64,000 nucleotides of DNA. It comes from Deltaproteobacteria bacterium. Its GTDB lineage: Bacteria; Desulfobacterota; Binatia; Binatales; Binataceae. The translations under genes were made by a program, and so were the position numbers. Shown here piece after piece: positions 43,923-53,238 of this stretch. Where the stretch lies: positions 1 through 64,000 of the forward strand of contig JAJZAI010000001.1 in assembly GCA_021799495.1 (NCBI GenBank), read 5' to 3'. The notes beneath the pieces were generated by a model. It did not search any database. It saw only the letters and a list, made by a program, of their open reading frames with translations, and was not told where the DNA came from. Numbering within the stretch: position 1 is the stretch's first letter; every line of letters starts with the position of its first letter.

Positions 43923-44411
43923 TCAGCCGCCGATCATCCGATGCGATTCGACCAGGGCCTGCACGAAATTAAGCACGCGGCGGGCGTGGCCGCGCGGCGT
44001 AACGTCGTGAAATGCGCGCGCGATCCGGCCGTCGCGGCCGATGACGAAGGTCGCGCGCAGCGGCCGGCCGTCGCGCAGCACGCCGAAGGCCTCGGCCAGT
44101 TCGCCGCTTTCGTCGGCCAGCAGCGTGAACGGAAAGCCGTGCTTGTCGGCGAACGCGCGATGCGACGCGGCGCTATTGGCGCTCACGCCCACGACCGCGC
44201 ATCCGAGCGCGCGGAATTGCTCGTGCAGATCGCGGAACTCGCGTCCTTCGACCGTGCATCCGGGCGTATCGTCCTGCGGATAGAAATAGAGCGCCACGAT
44301 TTCGCCGGCGTAGTCGGCCAGCCGCCGGGTGCGGCCAAACTGGTCGAGCAGCGCGATGCCGCGAAACGCCGGAGCGCCCGCCGCGCGAATCTCATCGACC
44401 CGCGGCGGCAT
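43923..44411 (-). CDS. BCP-type peroxiredoxin
   Basis: A 162-aa thioredoxin-fold peroxidase: FYPQDDTPGCTVEGREFRDLHEQF with the peroxidatic Cys (about residue 52), then GVSANSAASHRAFADKHGFPFTLLAD and an Arg in RATFVIGRDG. It reduces peroxides using thiols. The ATG at 44411 overlaps the end of thiC by 20 bases, showing translational coupling. The longer frame in the track (to 44813) merely reads through thiC. Confidence 0.92.
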   Translation of the reverse strand: MPPRVDEIRAAGAPAFRGIALLDQFGRTRRLADYAGEIVALYFYPQDDTPGCTVEGREFRDLHEQFRALGCAVVGVSANSAASHRAFADKHGFPFTLLADESGELAEAFGVLRDGRPLRATFVIGRDGRIARAFHDVTPRGHARRVLNFVQALVESHRMIGG

Positions 44412-45708
44412 GGGTTTCCACCTGTTCCAGCGCCCGCTTGCGCGTGAATTTGATCGCGGCGTTGTCGATATTGATCGAGCAGAGCGAGCCGCACATGCTG
44501 CAGACGTTGGACCCCGCCGCCTCGCTCTCTTCCTTGTAGCGGCGCGCCTTGTCCGGGTCCATCGCCATCGCGTACATCCCCTCCCAATTGAGCGCCTTGC
44601 GATAGCGCGACATCTGGTCGTTCCAGATTTTCGCGGCGCGCACGCCTTTGACGAGATCGCCCGAATGCGCCGCGATCCGCGTGGCGATAACGCCTTCGCG
44701 CACGTCCTCGATATCGGGAAGTCGCAGATGCTCAGCGGGCGTGACATAGCACAGGAAATCGGTGCCGGCGGCGGAAGCGATCGCGCCGCCGATCGCGCCC
44801 GTGATGTGGTCATAGCCGGGCGCGACGTCGCAGGTCAGCGGCCCCAGCACATAAAACGGCGCGCCGCCGCAAACCCGCTTTTCGAGCTTGACGTTGGCTT
44901 CGATCTGGTCGAGCGGCACATGGCCCGGCCCTTCGATCATCACCTGCACGCCGAGCGCGCGCGCCCGCTCCGTCAGTTCTCCGAGCACCAGCAATTCGGC
45001 AAGCTGGCCGCGGTCGGTGGCGTCGCCGGTGGCGCCCGGACGCAATCCGTCGCCCAGCGAAATCGTGACGTCGTGCTCGCGCAGAAGCGCGCAAACTTCG
45101 TCGAAATGCTCGTAAAGCGGATTTTCGTTCCCGGTGCGCTCGATCCACGCCGCCAGCAGCGCGCCGCCGCGGGAGACGATTCCCTCGATCCGGCCGTGGC
45201 CGCGCAGCTTGCGCACGGTCTCGCGCGTGACGCCGCAATGCAGCGTCATGTAATCCACGCCCTGGCGCGCCTGCCGCTCGATCACGTCGAGAAAATTGGG
45301 CGCCTCCAGGTCCATGATCGAACGCTCGGACGCGACCTGGTATATCGGCACCGTGCCCAGCATCACGGGGCTCCGCGACAGCACTTCCATCCGAATCTGG
45401 TCGAGGTCGGTTCCGGTTGACAGGTCCATTACGGAGTCCGCGCCGAACCGCACCGCCGTGTAAAGCTTTTCGATCTCCTCTTCAATCAACTGATGGAAGT
45501 TCGAGGCGCCGATATTGGCGTTGACCTTGGTCCGGAGCTGTTTGCCGATGCCGATCGCGCGGAATTCATGATGATGGTTGTGCGGAATCACCACCTCGCC
45601 ACTGGCGACGAGAGCGCGGATTTCCTCGGGCCGCAGTCCTTCGTCCTCGGCGACTTCCGTCATCTGCTGGGTGATCAAGCCTTTGCGGGCCGCTTCAAGT
45701 TGCGTCAT
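44392..45708 (-). CDS. thiC: Phosphomethylpyrimidine synthase
   Basis: A 438-aa radical SAM enzyme. It has NANIGASNFHQLIEEEIEKL, GADSVMDLSTGTD, the nucleotide region VMIEGPGHVPLDQIEANV, and the C-terminal cluster motif CSMCGSLCS. It converts aminoimidazole ribotide to hydroxymethylpyrimidine phosphate for thiamine. It is the shorter form without the N-terminal extension of the E. coli enzyme. AGAGG lies 7 nt before the ATG. No TPP riboswitch was recognised upstream. Confidence 0.95.
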   Translation of the reverse strand: MTQLEAARKGLITQQMTEVAEDEGLRPEEIRALVASGEVVIPHNHHHEFRAIGIGKQLRTKVNANIGASNFHQLIEEEIEKLYTAVRFGADSVMDLSTGTDLDQIRMEVLSRSPVMLGTVPIYQVASERSIMDLEAPNFLDVIERQARQGVDYMTLHCGVTRETVRKLRGHGRIEGIVSRGGALLAAWIERTGNENPLYEHFDEVCALLREHDVTISLGDGLRPGATGDATDRGQLAELLVLGELTERARALGVQVMIEGPGHVPLDQIEANVKLEKRVCGGAPFYVLGPLTCDVAPGYDHITGAIGGAIASAAGTDFLCYVTPAEHLRLPDIEDVREGVIATRIAAHSGDLVKGVRAAKIWNDQMSRYRKALNWEGMYAMAMDPDKARRYKEESEAAGSNVCSMCGSLCSINIDNAAIKFTRKRALEQVETHAAAGR

Positions 45709-46150
45709 CTCGATACCTCTAATACCTGCCGTCGAATCGTGCCGCCCGTTACGCCGCGGGACTTTCTATATACACCCGCCGGCCGCGCGCGTCACGGTTT
45801 ACGCCAATCCTTTCCCCAAGCCTGATTTGGATCGGCGACTTCCGGCGCATCGCCGGTGCCATGCGGTCTTCACGCAGATACGACAGCCGTGATTTTCCGG
45901 TCGGAACCCCACTTAAATCCCGACCTGCCAAGGCAACTATTTCGCCATGCGCGAATGCGGTCAAGGCTGAACACTTTGGCCGTGTTTATCGAACCAACCA
46001 TCCGGGCTGACTTACGCATCGCAGAGTGTTTCAATTCGACGCAATATGCGTTAATTAAAGTTCAACTTATTGGCGTCGCAATGTTAATTGCCGATTTCGC
46101 GTGATACAGCCGAATTTACACGATTGTCGCTCGTACTTAGCTGATTTTGC
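45709..46150. other. Divergent intergenic region, thiC / glycosyltransferase
   Basis: About 440 bases. The thiC-proximal part holds one promoter-like pair. The rest is unusually AT-rich for this genome (AATATGCGTTAATTAAAG, GCAATGTTAATTGCC) but shows no ORF, RNA fold or repeat that can be supported. Confidence 0.45.
45767..45795 (-). promoter_or_regulatory. Candidate thiC promoter
   Basis: On the minus strand GTGACG (45790-45795), a 17-nt spacer and TATATA (45767-45772), giving a leader of about 50 nt before thiC. Confidence 0.4.
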
Positions 46151-47347
46151 GTGAGAGTACTCTACGTCACGCCATTCTTTTCACCGGCCGCCTATTATGG
46201 CGAAGCGGTTGAAAACGCCTACCGCCTGAGCCTTGGATGCGCGCGTTTGGGATGCGGTGTGCGGGTGCTCACCACCGACGCCGACGGTCCGCGCCGAACG
46301 GCGCCGGTCGAGACCGGCAAGCCAATTCTGATCGACGCCGGCTTCGAAGCGATTTATGCGCATCGAATTTTATTTGGCGCGTTCGCGCCGAGCCTGCCGT
46401 TACGCTTGCTGATGGAAGTGCGCCGGGCCGAGGTGGTGCACCTTATTGGACTGAACGTAGCGACGGCCCTGCCGGCGCTTATCGCCTGCAGAATCTTCGA
46501 TCGGCCGCTCGTGTGGTCGCCCGCCGGAGCGCTGAATCTCTGGCGTGGCGACCGCAGCGGATTGGGCGGTCCGACCCGGCTGGAACGGATGCTGGCGCCA
46601 CGGCGCGTCGTGATGCACGCCGCGTCGGCAGGCGAAAGGGACATGTGTGCGGCGCGAATTCCCGCCGTCGCGATCGCGACCGTGCCATACGGCGTGCGCA
46701 TTCCATCGGAATCCAACCGGGAGCCTCGCGAGGGCCGGCTCAGAATTGGCTACGCGGGCCGAATCGAACCGCGCAAGGCGCTGGAGAATCTGATTGGCGC
46801 GGCGGCGCTGCTGCGCGACTCGGGAACCAGCGTCGCGGTGACGATCGCGGGCGAGGGCGGACGCCGCTATCTGCGCCTGCTGCGCAAGCGGATCGAACGC
46901 CTCGGCCTCGGCGGCGAAGTCAGCCTGGTCGAAACGTCGCTGCGCGGCTCCGCGCGCCGCCGTTTCTTCGACCGCATCGATCTTTTCGTCCTGCCCTCGC
47001 ATCAGGAACATTCGGCGACGAGCGTCGCCGAGGCGCTCGCGCGCGGCGTGCCGGTAATCGCCAGCGAGGGAACGCCGTGGAGCGCGCTCAGCGAGCATGG
47101 ATGCGGCCTGTGGGTGAAAAATGCCCCCGAGTCGCTGGCCGGCGCGGTTCAGCGGCTCGCGGCGATGCCGCTGGACGAGATGGGTGCGCGTGGACGCGAC
47201 TGGATTAAGCGGGATTTCGACTGGAAATCGTCCGCGCGCAAAATGTGCGACCTCTACGCCGCGTTAATCTCCCAGCGACCGCTTCCGGATTTCGCCACGG
47301 CCGCCGCCGAAGTCCAATCTCCCCATACGTTAGCGCCGGCTCGCTGA
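46151..47347 (+). CDS. Glycosyltransferase family 4 protein
   Basis: A 398-aa GT-B enzyme. The N-terminal acceptor domain (MRVLYVTPFFSPAAYYGEAVENAYRLS) precedes a C-terminal nucleotide-sugar domain: IGYAGRIEPRKALENLI, FVLPSHQEHSATSVAEALARGVPVIASEGT. The EHSATSVAEAL stretch replaces the usual EgfG-x-x-x-EA. It adds a sugar to a surface polysaccharide or glycolipid, probably on the cytoplasmic face. The start is GTG with no clear SD. It begins the polysaccharide gene group. Confidence 0.85.
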   Translation: MRVLYVTPFFSPAAYYGEAVENAYRLSLGCARLGCGVRVLTTDADGPRRTAPVETGKPILIDAGFEAIYAHRILFGAFAPSLPLRLLMEVRRAEVVHLIGLNVATALPALIACRIFDRPLVWSPAGALNLWRGDRSGLGGPTRLERMLAPRRVVMHAASAGERDMCAARIPAVAIATVPYGVRIPSESNREPREGRLRIGYAGRIEPRKALENLIGAAALLRDSGTSVAVTIAGEGGRRYLRLLRKRIERLGLGGEVSLVETSLRGSARRRFFDRIDLFVLPSHQEHSATSVAEALARGVPVIASEGTPWSALSEHGCGLWVKNAPESLAGAVQRLAAMPLDEMGARGRDWIKRDFDWKSSARKMCDLYAALISQRPLPDFATAAAEVQSPHTLAPAR

Positions 47348-47434
47348 CGGCGCCGAAGCCGATCGCGCGCCATCCGCGCCTGAATTCGCCAGATTGACGT
47401 TAACCGTCGGTAAATTGATAATTAAAGCAAAATA

Positions 47435-47457
47435 AAATCTAATTACGCTAGATTTTC
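47435..47457. promoter_or_regulatory. AT-rich hairpin between the glycosyltransferase and wecA-like genes
   Basis: AAAATCTA-attacgc-TAGATTTT: perfect 8-bp arms with a 7-nt loop, about 90 nt after the glycosyltransferase stop. The stem is AT-only apart from one pair, so it may be an operator rather than a terminator. Confidence 0.35.
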
Positions 47458-47565
47458 GTAAATGAAATCCAAATTGGCCCTTGCTTCATTCGAGATGCAA
47501 GCGCAAAGTAAACGCCGGTCAACCTGCGGTGGTGAGGGGACGCCGGTTGCCGAACCGCTGGCGCC

Positions 47566-49425
47566 ATGTTCATCGTCATAAATCCATCGCTGCGTCCATT
47601 GGTGGCGACGATTATCGCCATGCTGTTGACGATTGTGACGACTCCGCCGCTCAGGCGGATGGCGCTGCGGTTCGGGGTGACGGCGCCGCCGAGCGACGAT
47701 GGACGCCATCCCGAAGCGACGCCGCTGCTGGGCGGCGTGGCGATCATCATCTCGATTCTTTTCGCGCTGGCGGCGGTGCATTCGCTGAACGTGGGGATGC
47801 TGGCGGGCTCGCTTGGCCTGCTGGCGGTCGGCGTGATCGACGACGTCGTGGCCTTTCGCGCGCTGCCGAAACTGCTTTCGCAGATCGCGATCGTCGCGAT
47901 CACGCTCAGGTTCGTAGGGCCATTCCATCTGGCGCCGTGGGGCGGGCTTAACGCTCTCTTAACCGGATTTTTTCTGCTTGCGACAATCAACGCCTTCAAT
48001 TTGATCGACGGTCTCGACGGTTTGGCGACCGGCATCGGAATCGCCGTCGCGGTCGCCAGCGGCGTTATCGCGCTCGTGCACAATCAGGCGCCGCTGGGCT
48101 GCCGCGCGCTCGCCGTCGCGGGCGCCTTGTGCGGTTTTTTGCTGTACAACGCGAGCCCCGCATCGATCTTCATGGGCGACAGCGGCGCCTTGCCGCTCGG
48201 CCTGATTCTGGGCCTGCTCGCCTTGCACTCCGGCGACCTTTCGGGAAATTCGCGGTTGTCGCGCTACGTCGTGCCGATGCTGCTGATGCTGGCGCCGCTG
48301 CTCGACACAGCGATCGTCAGCGTCAGCCGGATGGCCACGGGCAAGCCGATTTCGCGCCGCGGTCTCGACCATTCGCATCACAAGCTGCTCGCGCTCGGCC
48401 TCGCGGAGCCGGCCGCCGTCGGATTGTTCTGGATAGTCACGGCGGCGACTTCGGCGCTCGCGGTCACGGTCGTGATGATTCCGCATGCGCTGCTGTTGGC
48501 GACGCTGCCGATGGTCGCGGGGTTGTTCGGCGTAATCGCCCTCTTCATGGTCGACCTGACTTTCGATCGGACCTCGCCGGGCGTGGCGATCGCCGAGCTG
48601 CGCGGGTTGGCGCGCGTGATTCTGACGTTCAGCTACAAGCGGCGGCTGGCCGAAGCGATGCTCGACCTCGCTTTGATTCCCGCGGCCTATTTCGGCGCGT
48701 TTTTGATTCGGCTCGATTTCCGGGTCAACGACGCCCTGATGGCCAGCCTGCTCGCATGCGTGCCGTGGGTTTTGGCCGTTACCTACGCCGCCTTCATGGT
48801 CTCCGGCGTTTACCGGGGAATCTGGCGCTATGCGAGCGTCTCGGACCTGCTGCGGCTTGCGATTGGCGCGATGCTGGCGGGCGCTTTTCTGGTTTTGCTC
48901 TCGATGATTGTCCGCATCGAGCTGTCCGGATCGATCGCGGTGCTGTACGTGATTTTGCTCGCGAATTTTCTCGTCGCCAGCCGTTTTTCGTTTCGCGCCC
49001 TGCGCCGCGGAATCGCGTTGCTCGCGGTCGCCGACGAGCGGGTGCTGATCGTCGGTGCCGACGAGCTGGCCGAGGCCGCCGCGCGTTATCTGGCGGTCGC
49101 CCGCGGCCGCCGCGCCAAGATCGTCGGCTTCGTCGACGACGACGCGATGAAACTCGGCAAGCTCGTGCATGGGCGGCAGGTGATGGGCTCGCTCGCGGAT
49201 CTTGAGCGGATTTTGCTCGCGACGAATTTCAACGAGCTATTGGTCGCGATGGATTCCCTGCCGCGCGAAATGACTCTATCGCTCTGGGAATTCGCCAATC
49301 GTCATCATCTTTCGGTCAGGCGGTTTTCTATTCGGCTGAATGATATTGGCCCGCCCGGCGAGAGCGGCGCGCTGCCGGCCGCGGGCGCGAATCGCGGCGC
49401 CGCCGGCGGACAAGTTGTCGCTTGA
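47566..49425 (+). CDS. WecA/MraY-type sugar-1-phosphate transferase fused to a CapD-like N-terminal region
   Basis: A 619-aa membrane protein in two parts. Residues 1-320 are a polyprenyl-phosphate GlcNAc/sugar-1-phosphate transferase: GVIDDVVAFRALPKL, NAFNLIDGLDGLATG, GDSGALPLG and HSHHKLL. Residues 350-600 have four helices and a Rossmann CoA_binding_3-like domain (VLIVGADELAEAAARYL, KIVGFVDDD) as in the N-terminal half of CapD/PglF-type dehydratases. The catalytic epimerase domain is missing. It starts glycan synthesis on undecaprenyl phosphate. Confidence 0.82.
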   Translation: MFIVINPSLRPLVATIIAMLLTIVTTPPLRRMALRFGVTAPPSDDGRHPEATPLLGGVAIIISILFALAAVHSLNVGMLAGSLGLLAVGVIDDVVAFRALPKLLSQIAIVAITLRFVGPFHLAPWGGLNALLTGFFLLATINAFNLIDGLDGLATGIGIAVAVASGVIALVHNQAPLGCRALAVAGALCGFLLYNASPASIFMGDSGALPLGLILGLLALHSGDLSGNSRLSRYVVPMLLMLAPLLDTAIVSVSRMATGKPISRRGLDHSHHKLLALGLAEPAAVGLFWIVTAATSALAVTVVMIPHALLLATLPMVAGLFGVIALFMVDLTFDRTSPGVAIAELRGLARVILTFSYKRRLAEAMLDLALIPAAYFGAFLIRLDFRVNDALMASLLACVPWVLAVTYAAFMVSGVYRGIWRYASVSDLLRLAIGAMLAGAFLVLLSMIVRIELSGSIAVLYVILLANFLVASRFSFRALRRGIALLAVADERVLIVGADELAEAAARYLAVARGRRAKIVGFVDDDAMKLGKLVHGRQVMGSLADLERILLATNFNELLVAMDSLPREMTLSLWEFANRHHLSVRRFSIRLNDIGPPGESGALPAAGANRGAAGGQVVA

Positions 49426-49504
49426 TCCCGGCCAACTGGCTACATTTCCGGTAATCCGACCGCGCTCCTGCGATCCGATAGTCTATCCGGAAAGAGGAAA
49501 AGTT

Positions 49505-49867
49505 ATGTCTCGATCACGCGAACCAGTAAAAATCGTTCCGAAAGGCTGGGGCCGCGAAGTATGGATTGCGAACAACGATCTCTATTGCGGAAAAATTCTT
49601 GAAATCCGCAAGGGAAAGATGTGCTCGCTCCACTTTCACAAAATCAAAACCGAATCCTTTTTCCTGCGCTCCGGAAAATTGAAAGTGCGGGTGAAAGATT
49701 CGGCCGAGGCGCCGGCGATCGAAGAGTTCGTGCTCGAAGCCGGCCAATGCATGGATATACCGATCGGGCTCGTCCATCAGATGGAGGCGATCGAAGACGC
49801 CGAACTCTACGAATTCTCGACCCAGCACTTCGAGAGCGATTCGTTCCGGCTGGTCAAAGGCGATTGA
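49505..49867 (+). CDS. Cupin-domain protein (sugar isomerase/epimerase-like)
   Basis: A 120-aa single cupin barrel: KGWGREVWIANNDLYCGKILEIRKGKMCSLHFHKIKTESFF, with metal-binding His and Glu, then PIGLVHQMEAIEDAELYEFSTQHFESDS. It resembles the C-terminal cupin of mannose-6-phosphate isomerase/GMP enzymes. AGAGGAAAAG lies just before the ATG at 49505, so the track start at 49340 is rejected. It lies between the WecA-like gene and gmd, consistent with sugar-nucleotide metabolism. Confidence 0.82.
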   Translation: MSRSREPVKIVPKGWGREVWIANNDLYCGKILEIRKGKMCSLHFHKIKTESFFLRSGKLKVRVKDSAEAPAIEEFVLEAGQCMDIPIGLVHQMEAIEDAELYEFSTQHFESDSFRLVKGD

Positions 49868-49962
49868 CGAACCCTCGCCCGCGCGCGCCGCTTGCGGCAT
49901 GATATGACGAATCGCGCGGCGCGCCGGCTCGGCCGAAATATCCGCGCCGAAAAGATTATTTG

Positions 49963-50976
49963 ATGCCGAAAGTCGCGTTGATAACCGGGGTCACCGGCCA
50001 GGACGGTTCGTATCTGGCCGAATTCCTGCTCAACAAAGGTTACGAAGTCCACGGCGTGGTGCGGCGCAGTTCCAGCTTCGCCACCGGCCGCATCGACCAT
50101 CTTCATCACGGCGCCGCCGCCGGCAAATCGCCGCTGCAACTCCATTACGGCGACCTCGGCGACGGCACGGGCCTGCGCCGCATCATCGAGCAGGTACTAC
50201 CTGACGAAGTTTACAATCTGGCGGCGCAATCGCACGTGCGCATCTCCTTCGACCAGCCGGAATATACAGCCGACGTGGTCGGGCTCGGCACGCTGCGCCT
50301 GCTCGAAGCGGTGCGCGACCACAATCAGCGTCACGGCCGCAAGATTCGCTTCTATCAGGCCGGGTCGTCGGAGATGTTCGGCGAGGTCGCGGAGATTCCG
50401 CAGCGCGAGACCACGCCGTTCCATCCGCGCAGCCCGTATGCCTGCGCCAAGTGCTACGCGCACTGGCAGACGGTGAATTACCGCGAGGCTTACGGCCTGT
50501 TCGCCTGCAACGGCATCCTCTTCAATCACGAATCGCCGCGCCGCGGCGAGAATTTCGTCACGCGCAAAATCACGCGCAGCGCCACGCGGATCAAGCTCGG
50601 GCTGCAGGACAAACTTACGCTCGGCAACCTCGACGCGCGGCGCGACTGGGGCTTCGCGGGCGATTACGTCGAGGCGATGTGGCTGATGCTCCAGCAGGAC
50701 GGGCCCGGCGATTTCGTCGTCTCAACCGGCGAAACCCATTCGGTGCGCGAATTCCTGGATTTGACCTTCGCCCGCCTCGGCCTCGATCCGGCGCGGCATG
50801 TCGAGTTCGATCCGCGCTTCATGCGGCCCGCCGAAGTGGACATCCTGATCGGCGACAGCGGCAAGGCGAAACGCATCCTCGGATGGGAGCCGAAGATCCG
50901 CTTCCGCCAGTTGGTCGAGATGATGGTTGACGCTGATCTTGAACTGGCCGAACGCGAAAAACGCAGCCTCGGCTGA
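49963..50976 (+). CDS. gmd: GDP-mannose 4,6-dehydratase
   Basis: A 337-aa extended [90 protein letters not shown] and [16 protein letters not shown], all GMD signatures. It makes GDP-4-keto-6-deoxymannose, precursor of fucose, rhamnose-type and perosamine sugars. No fcl or rmd partner is in the window. ATG 49963 is preferred over the adjacent TTG. Confidence 0.95.
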   Translation: MPKVALITGVTGQDGSYLAEFLLNKGYEVHGVVRRSSSFATGRIDHLHHGAAAGKSPLQLHYGDLGDGTGLRRIIEQVLPDEVYNLAAQSHVRISFDQPEYTADVVGLGTLRLLEAVRDHNQRHGRKIRFYQAGSSEMFGEVAEIPQRETTPFHPRSPYACAKCYAHWQTVNYREAYGLFACNGILFNHESPRRGENFVTRKITRSATRIKLGLQDKLTLGNLDARRDWGFAGDYVEAMWLMLQQDGPGDFVVSTGETHSVREFLDLTFARLGLDPARHVEFDPRFMRPAEVDILIGDSGKAKRILGWEPKIRFRQLVEMMVDADLELAEREKRSLG

Positions 50977-50982
50977 CGATAG

Positions 50983-51597
50983 TCAGCGGCGCAGGCCCAT
51001 CGCGTCGAGCTTGCGCACCAGCCACTCCATCCGGTCGTAACCCCAGAACAATTCGCCGTCGATTACGAAGGTCGGCACGCCGAAGACGTGATCGCGATCG
51101 GCCTCGGCGAAACAGGCTTTAAGGCGCGGCTTGGCTTCCAACTCCTCGTTGCCGACGTATCGTTCAAAAGGCCCGGAATCCGCGCCGGCCTCGCGCAGAA
51201 TCGCCGCCAGCGCCGCCGGATCTTCGACTTCCAGCTCGCGCTTCCAGAAACGCTCGAACACGCGCCCGGAATAGGGATGAAACAGCCCCTGATCCTCCGC
51301 GACCATCCCGCCGTAAAAGGCGAAACGCGCGCTGTATATTTTTTTCGGCGGCAGAATAGTCAATCCGCGTTCGGCCGCGAAACGCCGCACGTCGAGATAG
51401 AGATAGCGGACTTTCAATTGATCGCGCCGGGTGCGCTCGGCCGTATCGCCATAGACGCGCCGGATATTCACGCCGTGGGGAATAAAGCGCACGCGTACAC
51501 GATGACTGTTTTCGAGCGCGCGCGCCGGTTCGTACGCCAGATAGGTGAACGGACTGGTGTAGGCGAAATAAAATTTCAGTTCGACCGGATTATCCAT
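50983..51597 (-). CDS. DsbA-fold protein, 2-hydroxychromene-2-carboxylate isomerase-like
   Basis: A 204-aa thioredoxin-fold protein without a CxxC. The family opening is LKFYFAYTSPFTYLAYEPARAL, and the C-terminal is VFGVPTFVIDGELFWGYDRMEWL. Ser in TSP matches the HCCA isomerase/GST-kappa branch, which uses glutathione or similar thiols, rather than disulfide-forming DsbA. It is followed upstream by the PEP mutase-like gene. Substrate unknown. Confidence 0.82.
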   Translation of the reverse strand: MDNPVELKFYFAYTSPFTYLAYEPARALENSHRVRVRFIPHGVNIRRVYGDTAERTRRDQLKVRYLYLDVRRFAAERGLTILPPKKIYSARFAFYGGMVAEDQGLFHPYSGRVFERFWKRELEVEDPAALAAILREAGADSGPFERYVGNEELEAKPRLKACFAEADRDHVFGVPTFVIDGELFWGYDRMEWLVRKLDAMGLRR

Positions 51598-51613
51598 TAC
51601 AAAAATACGGCGC

Positions 51614-52459
51614 CTAGCCGGTATATTTCTTCGCCAGCGCCTCGTAGGCGGGCACGCCCAGCAATTCGATCAGCTCGCCGAACAGATGGCCGGTGATTGG
51701 CAGGTCGAGCGAGCCGGTTCGCTTCAACTCGCGCATCGCCTCGCGAAAACGGACGAACGCGGCCATCAGGGTGCCCGTATGAATCGTCACCTTGAAGCCG
51801 AATTTCGCCAGATCGGGAACCGGCAACAGGCCGCCGTTGTAGAGCAGCGGCAGATCGCCGAGTTCGGCGGCGTAGCGCTTGATATCTTCGACCGTGCGGA
51901 TGCCGTCAACGAAAACCAGATCGGCGCCGGCCTCCCGATAAGCGCGGGCGCGGCGCGCCACGTCTTCCCATCCGTTGACGGCCAGCGCGTCGGTGCGGGC
52001 GATAATGACGAAATTGGGATCGCGGCGCGCGTCGCAGGCGGCGCGCACCTTCGGAACCATCTGGTCCATCGGGATGACCTGCTTGCCCGCCAGGAAACCG
52101 CATCGCTTGGGCCAGACCTGATCCTCGATATGCAGCGCCGCGGCGCCCGCCTCCTCGTACTCGCGCACCGTCCGCCAGACGTTAACGGGATTGCCGTAGC
52201 CGGTGTCGGCGTCGCAGATCAGCGGCGCGTTGACGGCATGGGCGATGGCGCGGACGTTCTGGACCATCTCGGACATCGTAAGCAGTCCGAGGTCGGGCAG
52301 ACCGCGCGCGGCGGCCGTGCCGAATCCGGTCATGTAAACCGCCTCGAAGCCCGCCTGTTCGGCGATTTTCGCCTGCAGGCCGTCATAAACGAACGGCGCC
52401 ACGAGCATCTCGGGGCCGGACAAAAGCTGGCGCAAACGCGCGGTCGTTTCGGTGCTCAT
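51614..52459 (-). CDS. Isocitrate lyase/PEP mutase superfamily protein
   Basis: About 281 aa: a TIM barrel with YMTGFGTAAARGLPDLGLLT, the metal site ICDADTGYGN, HIEDQVWPKRCGFLAGK and IIARTDALAVNGWEDVARRA. The KKCGH signature of true lyases reads KRCGF, losing the His. The reaction may therefore differ from (methyl)isocitrate cleavage, perhaps oxaloacetate hydrolase/decarboxylase-like. ATG 52459 is chosen because the family starts near here; the track start at 52561 adds a Pro/Arg lead. Confidence 0.85.
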   Translation of the reverse strand: MSTETTARLRQLLSGPEMLVAPFVYDGLQAKIAEQAGFEAVYMTGFGTAAARGLPDLGLLTMSEMVQNVRAIAHAVNAPLICDADTGYGNPVNVWRTVREYEEAGAAALHIEDQVWPKRCGFLAGKQVIPMDQMVPKVRAACDARRDPNFVIIARTDALAVNGWEDVARRARAYREAGADLVFVDGIRTVEDIKRYAAELGDLPLLYNGGLLPVPDLAKFGFKVTIHTGTLMAAFVRFREAMRELKRTGSLDLPITGHLFGELIELLGVPAYEALAKKYTG

Positions 52460-52596
52460 CGCTGCGGCCTTCCCATCCGAATTGCGCAAGCGGCGCGCAG
52501 GCGCGAGCCGCCGATCACGCAAGCACGGTAGGTCGCCCGCGCCGGAACTGTCAAATATCATTTCGGCGGCGCGAATCGCCGCCGCGCCGGATTGGG

Positions 52597-53067
52597 TTAT
52601 TTGGTTTGGGCGGGAACGCCGCCGGACGGCTTGACCGTATTGGCCGGCTTAACTGTATTGGCCGACGCCTTCGCCGGTGCGGCGCCATTGGCGCCCGGAA
52701 CACGCACGGCCAGGAACTCGAGCGCCTGTCCGAGGTCGAGCTCCGCGTATTTGGGATTCGCATAGAGCGAGTCGAGCTGCTTGACGGCGGCGTCGGACGT
52801 GAGTCCGCCGTCGGAAAGCTCGCGATCGATCTGACCCAGGATTTTGTTGGCGCCGCGCCAGTGAAAAATGTCCGCGGCGATTTTCAGATCGTCGAGCTTG
52901 CCGACGCTGACGTTCATCGCGTCACGATAGCCCGCCACATAACTGACCTTGGCCGGAGCGCTGAGTTGCCGCCAAAAAGCTCCGTTGTGTTCCGCCGCGG
53001 TCGCCGCCAGCCCAGCCCCGCCGATCGCGAGCGCTCCCGCGACCACCCCCGCTATGAATTGCTTCAT
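52597..53067 (-). CDS. Small exported protein of unknown function (156 aa)
   Basis: It starts at ATG 53067 with a signal peptide (MKQFIAGVVAGALAIGGAGLAATAAEH). A helical middle (SYVAGYRDAMNVSVGKLDDLKIAADIF) and a short C-terminal repeat (SANTVKPANTVKPSGG) follow. The track shows only a longer frame (to 53733) reading through the leader. It resembles periplasmic helical proteins of the Rap1a/Tai type in length, but no domain can be assigned. It is divergent from the lux-like operon. Confidence 0.65.
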   Translation of the reverse strand: MKQFIAGVVAGALAIGGAGLAATAAEHNGAFWRQLSAPAKVSYVAGYRDAMNVSVGKLDDLKIAADIFHWRGANKILGQIDRELSDGGLTSDAAVKQLDSLYANPKYAELDLGQALEFLAVRVPGANGAAPAKASANTVKPANTVKPSGGVPAQTK

Positions 53068-53238
53068 CTGATGCGCCCCTCCGAGGCGTCGTCGTCGCCA
53101 ACCAGCTTGTTTATCAGAACTGAAGATACCGCGAAATATGCCCCGGCAAACGATGCCAAGACGCGGCATGGCGCAGCCAGCCCCGATGGCGCAACCCGAG
53201 CGCAAACGCGATAACATGGACGAACGCAGCGGCCGGTC

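Noticed and set aside
45709-45900. TPP riboswitch upstream of thiC
   Set aside because: The conserved CTGAGA and ACC-TGAT-type elements are not found on the minus strand in the leader.
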